From contig CM055618.1 in NCBI GenBank assembly GCA_029379385.1, forward strand, positions 12,348,134-12,412,133: a stretch of 64,000 bases of DNA. Direction: 5' to 3'. The notes beneath the pieces are model-generated. The model ran no database searches, was not told the DNA's origin, and saw only the letters and a program-made list of their open reading frames with translations. Position 1 is the stretch's first letter. Every line of letters begins with the position of its first letter. This DNA is from Quillaja saponaria. Taxonomy: Eukaryota > Streptophyta > Magnoliopsida > Fabales > Quillajaceae. A program made the position numbers and the translations under genes. Positions 40,814 to 54,044 of the stretch are shown here, piece by piece.

Positions 40814-42548
40814 ATGGGATATAAACGGCCTCTTGATGCCAGTGAGTTTCGGGATCTTCCTTTTAAGCAATCCCAACGGTTTGGATATGGTAACGAGATG
40901 GCCACATTCGCTGAAACAGATCCTTGTAACAATGCTATTGTGAAACCCTTTATCACAGTGTCAGGTAGGTAGTTGTATTTTTAGTTTTAGACATTTGAGT
41001 GAAATAGCCTATCAAATGTGTCATTATCATATTGAGACTCGTGTCTTCTCATTAAAGCTTAAAAATGACTTATCTTTCTTTTGGCAAGCAGGTGAGGAGG
41101 AGGATGGCTTTTGTGATATCCAATGGTATGATGCACTACATAAAGATACTGTCACTGAAGTTTCACATGTTGGAGATAAGGATGCTGAGACCAGTACTCA
41201 CTTGAGGAGCAGTTCTAGTGAAGATGATGATGCTGGATCAGGGGCAACATCATTGTCCTCTCTTTCTTCAGATTGTTTTCAGTTTTATTTTCCACTCAGG
41301 ACATTTGTTCCTTTGGATGATGACTATTCTTCTCTGAACTGTGCCCCTCGAAGACTAGTTCCTACTGGACCAAATCATCAGGCCAGTATTCCAACATGGA
41401 GGGGAAGCGTGCACAAGATGTCAGGGCGCAGAGACACTTCTAATTCCCATAGTTTCTCCCCTGCTTTGGGTTCCAACGATGTTATTGGTACTGACAATGA
41501 GGAGAAGCTAATGGGGACTTGTGTTATTTCAATGCCTGACTCAAGTTTTTCTTCTAGCAATAGTGCTAAGGGTGGAGATTGGAGGATAGAATGTAACTGT
41601 CTGGATTGTGGCTCAGTCAGATGTGTGCGACAGCATGTTGCAGAAGCACGAGAAAATTTAAAAAAGACCCTTGGGCATGAGAGCTTTATGAACTTGGGGT
41701 TTGGGAACTTGGGAGAGGAGGTGGCATGCAAATGGAGTGAAGAAGAAGAAGAGGTTTTTCATGAGATTGTCTACAGCAATCCTGCATCATCGGGTAGAAG
41801 TTTTTGGAAGCGCTTGTCAGGTACTTTCCCTTCGCGATCAAAAAAGGAGCTTGTCAGCTTCTACTACAATGTCTTTATTCTTCGGAGGCGAGCTGTTCAG
41901 AACAGATCTAGAGTGCTAGATATCGACAGTGATGATGATGAGTATCATGGAAGCAATGCCATGCCATACAATTTTGATGTTTTGGGGGAAGATGAAAACT
42001 CTGCCATTGAGTCTCTTGATGATCAAGATGACTATGTGGGGAATCAAGAGAACTATTCTGACAAGGATGATGGAAATGATGATGTTGACGATACTGTTGG
42101 AAATGATTCAGGAAACTCAACTGAAGAAAATGGTGGGAGTGATCAAGTATCAGAAGCATGCAAGTTGAACTCATTTGGTAGGAGCATGTCTGGTTCTGTT
42201 GCTCAGAATGTGAGTCAGACTTCAGTGATTGCTAAAGAGGATTTCAGTGCCCAAGAAGACTCTTGCATGTCCTTCGATTGTCAGAGCAATATGGTTGACT
42301 CTTACGGTTCCCTGGATGCCGGGACTGTTTCACAAGTGGGTGGATTTAAGAGTGACCATAACACACAGTTGGCGGGCAAACTTGAAGGCCCTGGCGATTG
42401 GACAAATCAAGTTTATCTATTTGATTCCTGTGATACTAAACATTGGTTTCCCAGCTACTTAACAGCAGGTATCGAATTTTTACCAACATCCAACATTATT
42501 GAAGAGATTTTTGGACATGGCACTTCTGATAAAAAAGACAAGAAATAG
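40814..42548 (+). CDS. ELM2/SANT-type nuclear protein
   Basis: Likely chromatin-associated protein. Two coding exons, 40814-40964 and 41092-42548, give 535 aa. The first begins MGYKRPLDASEFRDLPFKQ, typical of plant ELM2 proteins. An ELM2-like core (VPTGPNHQASIPTW, residues 140-153) precedes a Cys-rich patch (ECNCLDCGSVRCV). A SANT/MYB-like domain (about 264-320) starts KWSEEEEEVFHEIV and includes FWKRLSGTFPSRSKKELVSF and YNVFILRRRA. The remainder is acidic (long Asp/Glu/Asn runs, about 325-390) and low complexity. The acceptor at 41091 is supported by joining TVS|GEEEDGF in phase. Such proteins are related to histone-deacetylase co-repressor subunits; the plant group's partners are inferred. 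From memory it matches Arabidopsis At1g26580, also beside UGD1. Confidence 0.9.
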
Positions 42549-44400
42549 TGGGGGCATCAGCTAATTGGTTTATCTCATGTAGATCCGCTCAAATTGAGTG
42601 GAGCTGCCGCCGCCCTTCTGTGGTTTCAGCAAGTAGTAGGTTACAAGGATGTAGACTGAAAGTTGTAAAGCACTGTTGGTTGGTTGACATTCAGTGTTGT
42701 ATATAGGTGAGTAGACGGGCAGTATGCTTGACATTCTTTGATCCCACCAATTGTAATATTTCTTTCTTTCCATTTTCTTCTCTTTTTCATTTTTTGCTCA
42801 TTTCCCCATCAATTTGTACCATATGTGGGAATGACTGCTTGCTAAGTTGTGAATAAAGGTACGAGTAATTCAGTCTTCATTTTTCTGTCCAATTTTAATT
42901 GTCATTTTGATATGTGATTCAATGAAGTCAGAGTTTGTTTTAAAGTAAAACAATCATTTCCAATAAGGGTGTTGAGAGTTGGTATTGTCACTATCATACT
43001 TATTGTCATTTCCTTTTCTATTACCCTCCTCTGCTGTTATGAAAGGGGGGCCAAAAATCACTGTTCTATTGGTGTACAATATCAATGGCCACGTACTCCC
43101 ATCATAATGCTATGTGCCGACTTTGATGTAGTATTTTTTACTTCTCTGTTTTTTTTCCCCTTTTCCCAGTTGTATATTTGTTTTGCTTGTTAAAGTAATA
43201 CTAAGCGTTTACTATTATTATTTTATTTTTAAAATTATTCTAGTTTGGGAGCATCAAAGTGTCATTGTGTCCTTAAGAGAGGGATCAAATATGCTTTAGG
43301 TGTTGTGCTTATGCCGGCCATTTTACCTATCAAGTATTAGCAATGAGCTGTCAAAGTATTTCATTTTAATCTTGGCTCTTGAAGATGGTGGAAGTTTTCA
43401 GTTGGTTTATTATCCCAAAGTGGGTATGACACTTTTGGTCAATATAATAAAAAGAAAATATAAATACTAAAATAGATTTAGGTCAGCTTTAGCCTAACCA
43501 ACCAACTATAATATAATTGTATCATGCTAATCAGAAAAAGTAATACTATATGATGGAGGGCAGGTCCAACCTAGAAACGATATACATCTAGACTAAATAG
43601 ACTCTGTAGATAGGGATGAGGGTGGCTAAATCCAATATCTTATAAAGATTCTTTAACAATTTGCTTTTCCTCAGTTAATTATACTGAACGTGAAGAAGCC
43701 TCTTGATGAAATGTTGTTATATGCCAAGCAGGATGACAATAATTAAGATGAATATATTAGTGTTGGATATTCCACAAGCAAAACTCTAAAACGGTAGGTT
43801 GACTTTAATGGAATCAATAAGAGCTACAATTCATATTATGATTTATTATAGTTTAACATCTAATTAATATTTTATGAAAGACAGACTTAAATACTATTGT
43901 CTCAAGTATCAACTCACTTATGGATGAGTCCGTTAAAGACTTAATTCGTTAAGTTATAACTTCTTTTAAATTTTACAATTTTTTTTTTTATATGAATTAT
44001 TTGTACATATATGTGAAGTTGTAATATTGTTAATTACTAATTGTTGAATTCAGTTAGACAAAATTATATTTGACTTTAGGAGCTTCCATGGTGTAATGAA
44101 TTATCATAATTTCTTATAAAAGAAAAATATCATATAATTGGACATGAGTCTTGCTATTTGAAGTTCACCATTTTCCTTTTTAATGAAAGTCAGGCACATA
44201 GAAAACTTCTTCTGTCCATATATTTAAACATCACCAAAAGTTATCATAAATATAATTTTAGAACTTCAAAATATAATCTTTGCAATTGCAATTTACAAAT
44301 AACTACCTTTAATGCAGTGGGCAGCAAATGACGGAACTAGTGAGCTAGTTTTTTTTTTTTTTGAATGAAATGGAAAGGTAAGTATGATATAATGTGAAGC
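42549..44400. other. 3' UTR of the ELM2/SANT gene and intergenic DNA
   Basis: After about 42870 no gene, RNA or clear repeat is supported. AT-rich throughout. Confidence 0.5.
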
Positions 44401-44419
44401 CAGGCATATTATATCTATA

Positions 44420-44530
44420 TATATTAACAAAAAGACTCGAATTCTCAATTTTATAAAAAGTGTACTTCTTGAGTACTATTTTACCTGTTAGACTAATCCG
44501 TCGGTGGTCTAGATCCTTTAAACCATAATA
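44420..44530 (-). repeat. Possible tRNA-derived repeat fragment
   Basis: The minus strand shows GATTAGTCTAACAGGTAAAA (D-arm-like) and, about 60 bases on, GAGAATTCGAGTC (B-box-like). The spacing is longer than in a tRNA. Probably a degenerate SINE; weak. Confidence 0.3.
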
Positions 44531-45289
44531 AGGGGTGGAGATTCTGACCATTAACTTGTGTGAACCTAGAACCAAAACAAAATAAGGCATGGTTTGAATT
44601 AAGTTTTGGCGTGCCACAAATCTGTTACTGCCTGGAATTTGAGATTCTCAAAACAAACACAAATCTTAATCGTCCAAATTAATAGCGAAGGGGTCTCACT
44701 TGTGTACACGTGTTGCCTATCTTTTCTATTCCCTTTTCTTCAATTTTTAATCTTTTGCTTTCATGCATGGAATTCTCCTCCAACTGCAACAAAAACAACA
44801 AAAAGAAGATAAATCAAAGGGACAGAGAGAGTAATGGTTAGCTTTGATTTTTCTTCAGCCTTCAGGGCCTGTTCAATGCCACCACTAGAGTCCTATTTCT
44901 TCAAATTTTGATTCTTCCATGTCATTCATACCCAATTAGATTTTGAGCATTCAAGTGGGGGGTGAAGGTACTACTTGGGAAACGGAGTAAGGGGTCCCTG
45001 CCCTTTTTGTGTGGGTCGGATCTTGTACTTCATAGAACTGTCACATCTGAACACTTTGATTCGATTCTGATCATCACTGGTTAAAAAAGCAAAGAACTTG
45101 CTGATCTGTTTCTGAACTTCTCGATCTGAAATTTGACCCTTTGTTCCTCTGTATCTTCACCTATTGGGGGTCTTTTTGGGGGGACAAGATCATGGAATGT
45201 AGGATCCTTGCAAATTTTGGGTAAGAGGTACTTTGCTAATCTTGTTCAATTTTCTTTACTGGGTATTCTTTGAATTTGGATTTAACCAA
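44531..45289 (+). promoter_or_regulatory. Upstream region and leader of the C2H2 gene
   Basis: Non-coding sequence with pyrimidine-rich stretches before the ATG at 45290. A Met at 45233 is in frame but would add a hydrophobic 19-residue stretch unlike other members of the family. Confidence 0.35.
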
Positions 45290-46648
45290 ATGGAAGAAAG
45301 GAAGTTTATCTGCAAGTTTTGCTTCAAGAGATTTCCTAGTGGAAAGTCTTTGGGTGGTCACATCAGGACCCATATGCATAGAAGTTCAGCTCAAGATCAT
45401 GAAGGGCAAACTAATGTTGATACTGTAAAGCTTTCGCCTTTCGATGGTGGAAGAAAGAGAAAGAGAGATTCTGGGTCTGAAGCTGCTACTGGTGGGAACT
45501 CTGTTTATTCTCTTAGAGAGAATCCCAAGAGAACAATAAGGTTTGTGGATTCAAACACTACTTTACTTCAGCAGCAATTCTGTAGAGAATGTGGTAAAGG
45601 TTTTCCTTCAATGAAAGCTCTTTCTGGTCACATGGCTTGTCACTCTGAAAAAGACAAGGGGATTACTAAGCTTGAAGACAATTTAGGGCTTAGTGAGAAG
45701 CAGAAAGTACTGATGGATGGTCAATCAGATACTGAGGCATCGGCTCCAACACAGGCGAGGAAATCACAAAGAATGAGGATCAGTATCCTTTATGATTCTT
45801 CATCTCTGACAGATGTAGAGCAAGAACAAGAAGAGGTCGCCAAGTGTTTGATGTTGTTGTCCAAAGATTCTGGGCACAGGGGTCGGTTCAATTCGGTTGC
45901 TGAGTCTTCTAATAACGATTCTGTTGTTTTAGAGGCTAAATCAACTTCTATTGATACTCAAATTACTAGCAGCAATTATAAGAACTGGGTCTTTAAAGCC
46001 TATGAACTAGTACAGAAGAAGCAACACAAAGACTTGAAGTTAAAGTCTTCTGGAATTGGTGTTTCTGATGGTTCAGATTCTGAGCGTTTTAGAAAAGGTC
46101 CCATGAAAGTCGAATCGGGTGTTTCAGATGATGGGTCTCTCAAAAATGACAACTTTAAGGAGCCTAAAGATAGGTATTCTGATTCAACTAATGCTTTGAT
46201 GAATGAAGTGGAATATGATAGATTAGTAAATAGAGCTACAAGGAAGTTTGGTTCAAAAAAGATAGAGCAGAATGATGAAATCAATGAGATTGGTCCAAAG
46301 AGAAGCAAATATGAATTCTTGACCAGTAAAAAGGTTCATGATTCAACAGATGAGAGTGAAGAAAACAGCACAGATACTGAATTTTCTGCTCCAGTCACCC
46401 ATGGTAGTAAAGCACACAAGCAAACTATATCGAGCAACCCCAAGAAGAAATTAGTGTCAAAGAAAAGCAAGGCTCATGTGTGCTCAGTTTGCTCCAAAAT
46501 TTTCCGATCAGGCCAAGCCTTAGGAGGTCACAAGAGGTCCCATTTTGTTGGAGGTTCTGAAGAAACAACTGTGGTGATCAAGCGAGATTCTCCTGAAGCT
46601 CCTTGCCTAATTGATCTAAATCTACCTCCTCCTCTTGATGATGACTAA
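45290..46648 (+). CDS. Three-finger C2H2 zinc-finger protein with EAR repression motif
   Basis: Plant QALGGH-type (ZAT-like) transcription factor, probably a repressor. Single exon, 452 aa from the Met at 45290 ([11 protein letters not shown]). Finger 1: Cys8/Cys11/His24/His28 with KSLGGH. Finger 2: Cys98/101/His114/118 with KALSGH. Finger 3: Cys398/401/His414/418 with the classic QALGGH. Basic KRKRD near residue 60 may be a nuclear signal. The C-terminus [13 protein letters not shown] contains the DLNxPP EAR motif, which in this family recruits TOPLESS-type co-repressors. The spacer between fingers 2 and 3 is long, Ser/Asp/Glu-rich and probably disordered. No intron, as usual for this family. 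From memory the Arabidopsis counterpart next to UGD1 is At1g26590. Target genes unknown. Confidence 0.95.
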   Translation: MEERKFICKFCFKRFPSGKSLGGHIRTHMHRSSAQDHEGQTNVDTVKLSPFDGGRKRKRDSGSEAATGGNSVYSLRENPKRTIRFVDSNTTLLQQQFCRECGKGFPSMKALSGHMACHSEKDKGITKLEDNLGLSEKQKVLMDGQSDTEASAPTQARKSQRMRISILYDSSSLTDVEQEQEEVAKCLMLLSKDSGHRGRFNSVAESSNNDSVVLEAKSTSIDTQITSSNYKNWVFKAYELVQKKQHKDLKLKSSGIGVSDGSDSERFRKGPMKVESGVSDDGSLKNDNFKEPKDRYSDSTNALMNEVEYDRLVNRATRKFGSKKIEQNDEINEIGPKRSKYEFLTSKKVHDSTDESEENSTDTEFSAPVTHGSKAHKQTISSNPKKKLVSKKSKAHVCSVCSKIFRSGQALGGHKRSHFVGGSEETTVVIKRDSPEAPCLIDLNLPPPLDDD

Positions 46649-49600
46649 GCAAATGGGCATTCTGGGTTCATAGCATGGTAAGTTTGAAGCATCTGCAAGT
46701 ATAGCTTAGTCTAAAACTTACATCTTTTTGTCGTTGTTTCCTGAGGGAAGCAATGCAAATGTACAGAGATGCTGGTGATTTTTTTGTTCCTAGGCCTTAA
46801 TTAGATCCATTGATTTCTTCAGAAATAGCAGGTAGTTGTTTCATTTCATTTTAAGAGACTGCAAAGAGCTACTAGTCTTCCCAATTGGGTTTTTTGTTTC
46901 TTATCCTGCTATCCAAGTATGTTCTGAGTATTTCTTTATTTTATTCCTCAATTTTCATTTCATTAAATCATTCCCTCTGCAGATTTTTAAATTTATGCTA
47001 CTTTTCAGCCTGCCCCCTGGTTTCAGATCCCAGTTTCTGTAAACAATGTTTGTCACTGAGGGTCTTTTAGAAAGCATAATTGGAGAGTAAAGGTTCTCTT
47101 TTCTCTATATGATGCTTTGCTTCCACTTTTTCTTCATCTTTTTTCATATATTAGGCCAGAGAATTAGGTAAGTATCCCTTGACTATGGTAACTCCACCTG
47201 AACTAGTTGATTAGGTATATTTTATGAGGGATGAGGGACCACCTGCTTGTAAGAGTGGTTTATATAAAGAAAAGGGTGCAATTCAAAGTATGGGACTTGG
47301 GAAAGAAGTTTCCTCCTCAAAATTTCATGCCCAAATCACATTGTCTTCACATTAACTTGTCACAAACTGCATTTTTTTATCTTTAACAACAGTAGTAGAA
47401 TGTCCTAGGGCCCCAAGGTTAGGTAAGTGTCCTCTACAATAGAATTTCTCCATTACATTAAAATCCAATACCAATACTCCTGTTCATTGAAAGTGAAATT
47501 ACATCTTTTGCCCCCCAACTTTGGGTGTCTTTGAGTTGGTTTCTGGTAATTTGAATAAGCTGGGGTTTGGTTTCGACGGCTGCTAAAGAAACATAGTGAG
47601 TGGCTGTTTAAATTCACAAGGTTGAAGATTTTGATGGAATTATGTGGAAACAAAGTCCATGAACTTTTTACTATTCAAGCTGAAAATGTGGTTTAAGTTG
47701 GACAAAGTAAGAATTTTTTTCTCATTCTTCCACGTTTCCTTTACAATTTTTGTTGCTTATTCAATTCTTTTTTATGTCCCACTGAGTGTATGAGAGGACC
47801 ACTTGTGTCTTACTGTAATGTAGGCTGAAATCAGCTTGCATCAGGTAGAATCCTTGAACACTCAAGAAGAATCATGAAGCTCATATGGGATAGAATCATT
47901 GCATTGAGAAACACACATGGAGTAGTAGATCAGATTAAATTGTTGAGAGGAAAAGATTAACATTTGGTGGTCTTTTAGCTCTGCTAAAGTACAATTACCC
48001 TGTGAGATTAATAATTATGGGACATATAGTGTGACTTATAGGCTCACTCCTGTTTTATTTTCTTTGACAATAGTTCATATTGGACCAACTTGAAGTAGTG
48101 CCTAGCTAAAATTAGAAGCATATTGTTATAATATCTACTGGGTTAAGCTTTAAGGAGAGCCATTCTGAGTGAAACAGAGCAATGCTAATTCAAATGTGGC
48201 TGCTTACTTAACTGACAGAGGGACTTTGAATTTGAGGCACCTTTTTTTTTAAATTTCTATTATAATTAAGTTGTAAAGCTGTCATTGGGTTTTTATGTTA
48301 AGTAGTTCAGAACTTGAGATCATAGCAACTGATTCATTAGTCACTGCTGTATCTGTGTAGTATACACATGACATGTTAGTATCTCTCATATTGATGGGAT
48401 ATCCGACCTTTCTTTTTATATGATTAAAAAAATAAAATTAAGATTAATTTACATTTATTGTTTATTATTATGCCAAAAACTTTTTTTGTGTTATGTTTAA
48501 ATATTGTTTATTATTTTCGAATTATATCTTATCAATCTAGTCATAACATGACATATGTAAGTATCTCACGAAAAAGAAGACGACAAAAAACTATGATGGA
48601 ATATACTTGCTCTGTTTTGAAACTTGTTTAGATAATAAGGAGTAATCTTATTGTACTGTTACACAAGTCGTTGTTTGCTCTTTTCTTTAGTGTAACCTTT
48701 CAGTGCCTGCTATAGCCATTTTGTGTTTTTTCAACTTTAAACTTTTGTTAATGGATGTTTTTCTTTTCCATAAACATAGATTTATTGTTTGAAGGGAGAA
48801 AAAGTTAACACTTGCTATGCACATAACAGAAAATTTCGTTGATAAATTTCTGAGTTCCTTGAATGTTTGTTTTTATTGAATTAAAAGTGTATTAGACACT
48901 CGTTCAATAAAATAAAAAATAAAAACATATAAATTATTAATTATAACTTTGTTGTTACGAAATTGAGGGTAATTCATTGTCCAAAGTACGACCAAAACAG
49001 AGAACTGAAAATCTTGGTCAAAAGTCTAAGACATATTTTACATCTTGCATTGTACGTTCATTTCACGGGTAAATTCAATGAACTTGTGAATATAGATGAC
49101 ACATAATATTTCATTTGTTTTAAAAAATGACAAGTGTTGATAAAGGTTAGAGATAATTGATCATAATTGATAACAATTAATTGTATTATCACAATCATAT
49201 TAATTAAAAATATTATGTGTTTGCAAGAATAATTATAAGTTCAATATATTATAATTATGCTTTAATTTTAAAACTCATGAGTGGCTTGTAATGCTTATTA
49301 ATTATAGGTTTTATTATTGTACTAAGCAACTGAGTGAGCTAATTGTGACTATTCATAAATGGAATAGAATTGTTATTTTCTTCATGTGGACTATACAAAA
49401 GACTGATTGATCACATACATCTTATGTCTATTTAATTATTTTTCATTTGTTTTGTTTATTTCTAAATTTTTATGCTAACTTAATAGTTTAAGGATGTTCT
49501 TGACCAATCCAATTAGATTCGATTGGTTCAGAAGTTCAAAAATAATTAAATCCAATCCAATAATCTATATTTATTTTTTAAAACATTACTACGTACCTAT

Positions 49601-51544
49601 AAAATTATAAATTCATAAATATTAAGTCAACAATTTACTAACTATCAATTTCTGTATTAATCTTTCTATCAAAAAAACTTCTATATTAAACTAATTAAGC
49701 CTACTATGTATTGCAATATTGTTTTAATCTATTGCAATATAAAAATAGAGTGAAGAGACATATTATTTATATTCTAAAGTTTCACTCACTCTCTCACTCG
49801 TTTTAATCATAATTATATTTTCTTTAAACATATTATTCTTAAATCTTTCTTTAAAATATGATTATAATTTTGAACAACTTATTAATGTTTATACATGTTA
49901 TCAAATTAATCAACTTTATCATCGAAAGCTTAATTTAAGTAATTAGTATATGTTCTTCTATCTTATAATGTCGAGTTCGAACACTACCACTATACCAAAA
50001 AATAATAATAATCAACTTTGTTTGCTCAATCTTATTCAATTTGTGATTCATGGATTGGATTGATTTCAATCAACTTTGTGCTTTTTCCAAACTCATTCTT
50101 AAATTTGACACACATAAACCTTATGTGACTCTAGAGGAAAAAGAAAAGTAAAAAAGAAAAAAACTTTTGACTCTTGAATTTATTGGTGGGTCAATTTGGA
50201 GCTGTAGTTCCCACCGAAAACCGGTGATTAGCGAGAAACACCATTAAAAGAATGGTGAGGAATAAATTTTACATAAAATGTGAATAAATTATTAAAAAGT
50301 TAAATATGGTTATAAAAAATTGAGGACAAGTTAAATTTATTTTTATTTTCTTGTAATAGTATTTAAATCCTAAAAAAATTAAATTGTAATGTCCCCTGAC
50401 CAAATCAACTTTATATATATAATTTATTTTTATTGACTTATTAACATTTATATTTTTATAATTTACTTTTCCACTTTGGGAACAATATAAAAACAGAATT
50501 TTTACGAATTTTTAAAAAAAGATAATCTCATATCATTAATTATATTTTTTTTATAATAAATATTAAATTATTAATATATTTTATGAGATTTTGAACCGGT
50601 AATCGTATAAGAATATTCATAATTGTTTTAAATGGTTTCCGGGCATGACACGCCAATAAACACCTCCGTACTTAACGTAATCCCCAAGTAAGGAGAAAAG
50701 TTTATACAAAAGTGAAAAATGGAGGAGTGGAAAAGTGATTACATGAAAAGCTGACAAGATATAATGATTTTAGGAAAAAGCAACGTCCGTAGCCAAAATA
50801 GAGAAGCAATATCGAATTTCGCAACAGATTTCGTATTTCTCATTAATTATTCAAGATTATAATAACTCACAATACAAAGTTAAAAGAGGTAAGGTACAAT
50901 TAATTTTAATTAGAAATTTCAGTTTAAATAAACACTTGTTAAAAAAGATAAAGATAATCGTAAATGTTGAAGGAAATTAAACTGTAAGAATACTTTTATA
51001 AATAAATAAATAAAAGGATTTTAATAAAGAATAAAAGCTCAAAATAAACATAAAAACTACCTGTAATTAAAGAAAAACTTTAAATTCCAAAGGATAAAAT
51101 TTTTAATTTTATATGAGGAAAGGCTTATTATATATACAATAAAAATAAGATACTCAGTAGTTCTTTAATTTCAATTCTATTAATATCAGTCCACAAGAAG
51201 TTGGATAAGATAATCAACTATTTAGTGAATGCCATTAGATAAAAATAAATAAATAAAAATGGGACTTTAGTGTTTAAAACAATACTCTTTTGTCTAATTA
51301 GATGTGTGATAGATAAGATGAAACAATGAACCAAAACAAAAAATTTCTAAGTACTCCAAAGTCTATTTCATCATCGAAAGTCTTCTTGGAAAGCCAAAAT
51401 TAAAAATACTTGAAAAATAAAAAATATATAAAATTTGAGACTTTATTTCACTTGCAACTAAAATGTATTTTTTTTTTTCCAACAACTTGTTTTTTTTTTT
51501 TTTTTTTTTCAGAAGGTCAACATTATACAAAATAAAAAATAGAT
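46649..51544. other. Long intergenic region, no gene recognised
   Basis: After the C2H2 3' UTR the sequence becomes progressively more AT-rich. I searched by eye for a CLE-peptide motif, because CLE9/10 neighbour these genes in Arabidopsis, and found none. A tRNA-arm-like GTCGAGTTCGAACACTACC at about 49971-49989 is isolated and not called. Confidence 0.5.
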
Positions 51545-52257
51545 TTAGCTATCGTTTAGATATTTCAACTTAGAAGTCATTCTCAAAATAGACACTCACT
51601 TTTTTTTCTTTTCTATATCGTTTGAGGGATTTATTTTTCTTTTTTATATCGTTTGAGACATTTTACCAAAAATCGGTGAATATAATTATCGAAAAATGGT
51701 GATATGTCAATTTTTTTACACATAATAATATTTTTTTTCCTCTTTCTTCTATTTATATTTTATTATTTTTATAATTATTTCTCAAAATTTATTATTGATA
51801 AGTATCAAACTGCATCCTTTTCTTTATTTATTTTTATCTTAACTTGATTATTTACAAAAGAATTTAAATTACATATTGGATAACATTAATAATACAATTG
51901 TTTTTCTTTTTCCTAATTTTTGTTTTTATATTTTTCTGTCGTTATTCACCATAAATAAAATTTTATGAATTAACAAAAATATTTAATTTTTCAAAAATTT
52001 GATAATTTTTGTCTCGTAATAGGTAATTATAAAAATAAATGAAAATAAAAAGACAAGAGAATATAAATTTTTATATTAGTTGATACTCTTTAATATTTAA
52101 CTTAAACATTTAATTAGTAGAATAACTAGATAAATTTTGGAAAATAAGATTAAAAAAAACTAGATTAAGCAAAAAATAATAATAATGTGCAAAATAAAAA
52201 TAAAAATTACCATGCCCTCAAACAATATTAAAAAGAAGAAGAAGAAGTAAAGATAAG
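51545..52257. mobile_element. MITE family X, member 1 (downstream of WRKY57)
   Basis: The left end TTTAGCTATCGTTTAGATAT continues into AACTTAGAAGTCATTCTCAA and two TATCGTTTGAG motifs. Toward the other end CCTCAAACAATATT (about 52218) is the inverted TATTGTTTGAGG. The same ordered motifs occur in inverse orientation at 57000-57195. No ORF; the right boundary is approximate. Confidence 0.6.
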
Positions 52258-52895
52258 TTCTATTTTTCTATCCACATTCCAAATAAGTCATACAATATAT
52301 TTATATTTGTATTGAATTTTTTTATGTCACTTTTACCCTTATATTTTTTATTTTTAGTTTCAAAATTTTAAAATATTATTTAAGTAGATTAAAATTTCAA
52401 AATACACATATATTTAGTGGATAATTATTTAAAATTAATGATATTTTTTTAAAAAAATAATCTGGTCTTTTTTTTTTTTTAGTTTTCTTACAAAAAGAAT
52501 AAAAATTTATTTATTTTAGTTATAGTTAATTATGAAAAAAATACCTTAATTCAAATTGAAATTAAAAATAATTTTTAATTTTTAATTTTTGAAAAAAAAA
52601 TATGAAAGGAGATAATGAGAACTTTTTACTAAGTTTTAGAATTTTTTATTTTTTCATTTTTAATTATATAATGAAATTGTTTTCTAATTTTATATTATGT
52701 ATTTTAAAAAAATATTTCACTTAGTTAATATTTTAAAATTGAAATTTAAAAATAAAATAAGGATAAAAGTGACACAAAAAGTGTCAATATTAAATTTAGG
52801 ACTTGTTTAGAAAGAAAATTTAAAAGTAAGTATTATTGGGTATATAAATCTATTGTAGGACTTATTTAGAATGTAAAAAAAAATATAAGACTTGT
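52258..52895. mobile_element. Fold-back MITE with ~100-bp inverted arms
   Basis: The left arm (about 52275-52385) has CATTCCAAATAAGTCATACA and TATGTCACTTTTACCCTTAT; the right arm (about 52730-52875) carries their reverse complements (GATAAAAGTGACAC and GGACTTATTTAGAATG). A 40-50 bp insertion interrupts the right arm. AT-rich loop, no ORF. Confidence 0.75.
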
Positions 52896-54044
52896 CCGTA
52901 CTTTTTCCTAAAAAAGTGAGAGCTTACTTTGAAAATGGTATCTAAATTATGATTCTAAAATAATACTTGTCTCTAAAAATTATTACAAAATATTTCTTGC
53001 CATGATAATTACTAATATATTTTAAAAAATGGTAGAAAATTAGAACAATTTAAAATATAAAACAAATATATGAATAAAAAAAAAATTATAATTTATATGA
53101 GTTATATGATTATTCTGTTTAGAGATATATTTATCTAAATAATATTAGAGTTTGTCGTATATAATGTAATTTAATATTACACCAAATAGTTAAGAAAGAT
53201 AATTCAATTATATCTTGCATCTTATTCAATCATACATCAAATATTGGGTAAGATACATACCTGTATAAAGTAGTAAAGCAATATAGCAATATAGGGTGGA
53301 AAATATAAAGTCAAATTAGATAAAGTAGTCCAGCACTAATTAAAGCTTTAGCAATAGAAGAAGATAAGTTTATAGCCACTCAGAAGTAGCATATATATGA
53401 TCAACATAATTAGCAATGATAGTGCACAACCCCTTGGAAATTAAAACCACTAGTTTTACATCAAAAGCAAGATCATTCTTTTTAGCTCTAACTATCTAGT
53501 AGCCTATAAATATGGGTATCACACATACAAAAAAGCAAAAAAAATCTGAACGTTCTGAACTTTAAAAGGATTCCATTTTCATAACATTTTGAAAGGAAAA
53601 CTTACCCTTTTTTCCTGCTTCAAATAAGATGAAAATTATGAAGTTATCAAGTAAAATTTTCCTTGTTCCTTTTTTTTTTTTTTTTTTTTTTTTTCAGCCA
53701 TCCTTGCATGCACTTTTATCTTTCATAATTCCTTGCTAAATTAATTACCCTGCACCTTAGTTAGTGTAGTATTGGATCATTAACTTGAAACATTAATGGA
53801 AAATCAGCTTATTGATGATGATGATGAGAATTTATAAAATTATATCACATATTTAATGATCAAGTGAATTAATTAATTAGGTTCTGAAAACCGAAAAACA
53901 TGTAAATAAATAAATATATACCTGATGGAATGGGTGTAATCTGTCAAAACTGATCAGACCCCTTAAATTAACCATGTATATTGTGAGATGACCAATGATG
54001 AATCTCATGCATGGTAAGTAAATGGTACCAATGATTCTGGACTC
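52896..54044. other. AT-rich flank 3' of WRKY57
   Basis: No gene seen. A T run of about 25 bases is at 53671-53695. The part nearest 54044 is probably the WRKY57 3' UTR. Confidence 0.45.

Noticed and set aside
41908..42174. Minus-strand His-rich frame
   Set aside because: Antisense shadow of the acidic Asp/Asn-rich region of the ELM2/SANT protein.
45233..45289. Upstream start for the C2H2 protein
   Set aside because: It would add a 19-residue hydrophobic stretch not seen in this family; the Met at 45290 gives the usual short N-terminus before finger 1.
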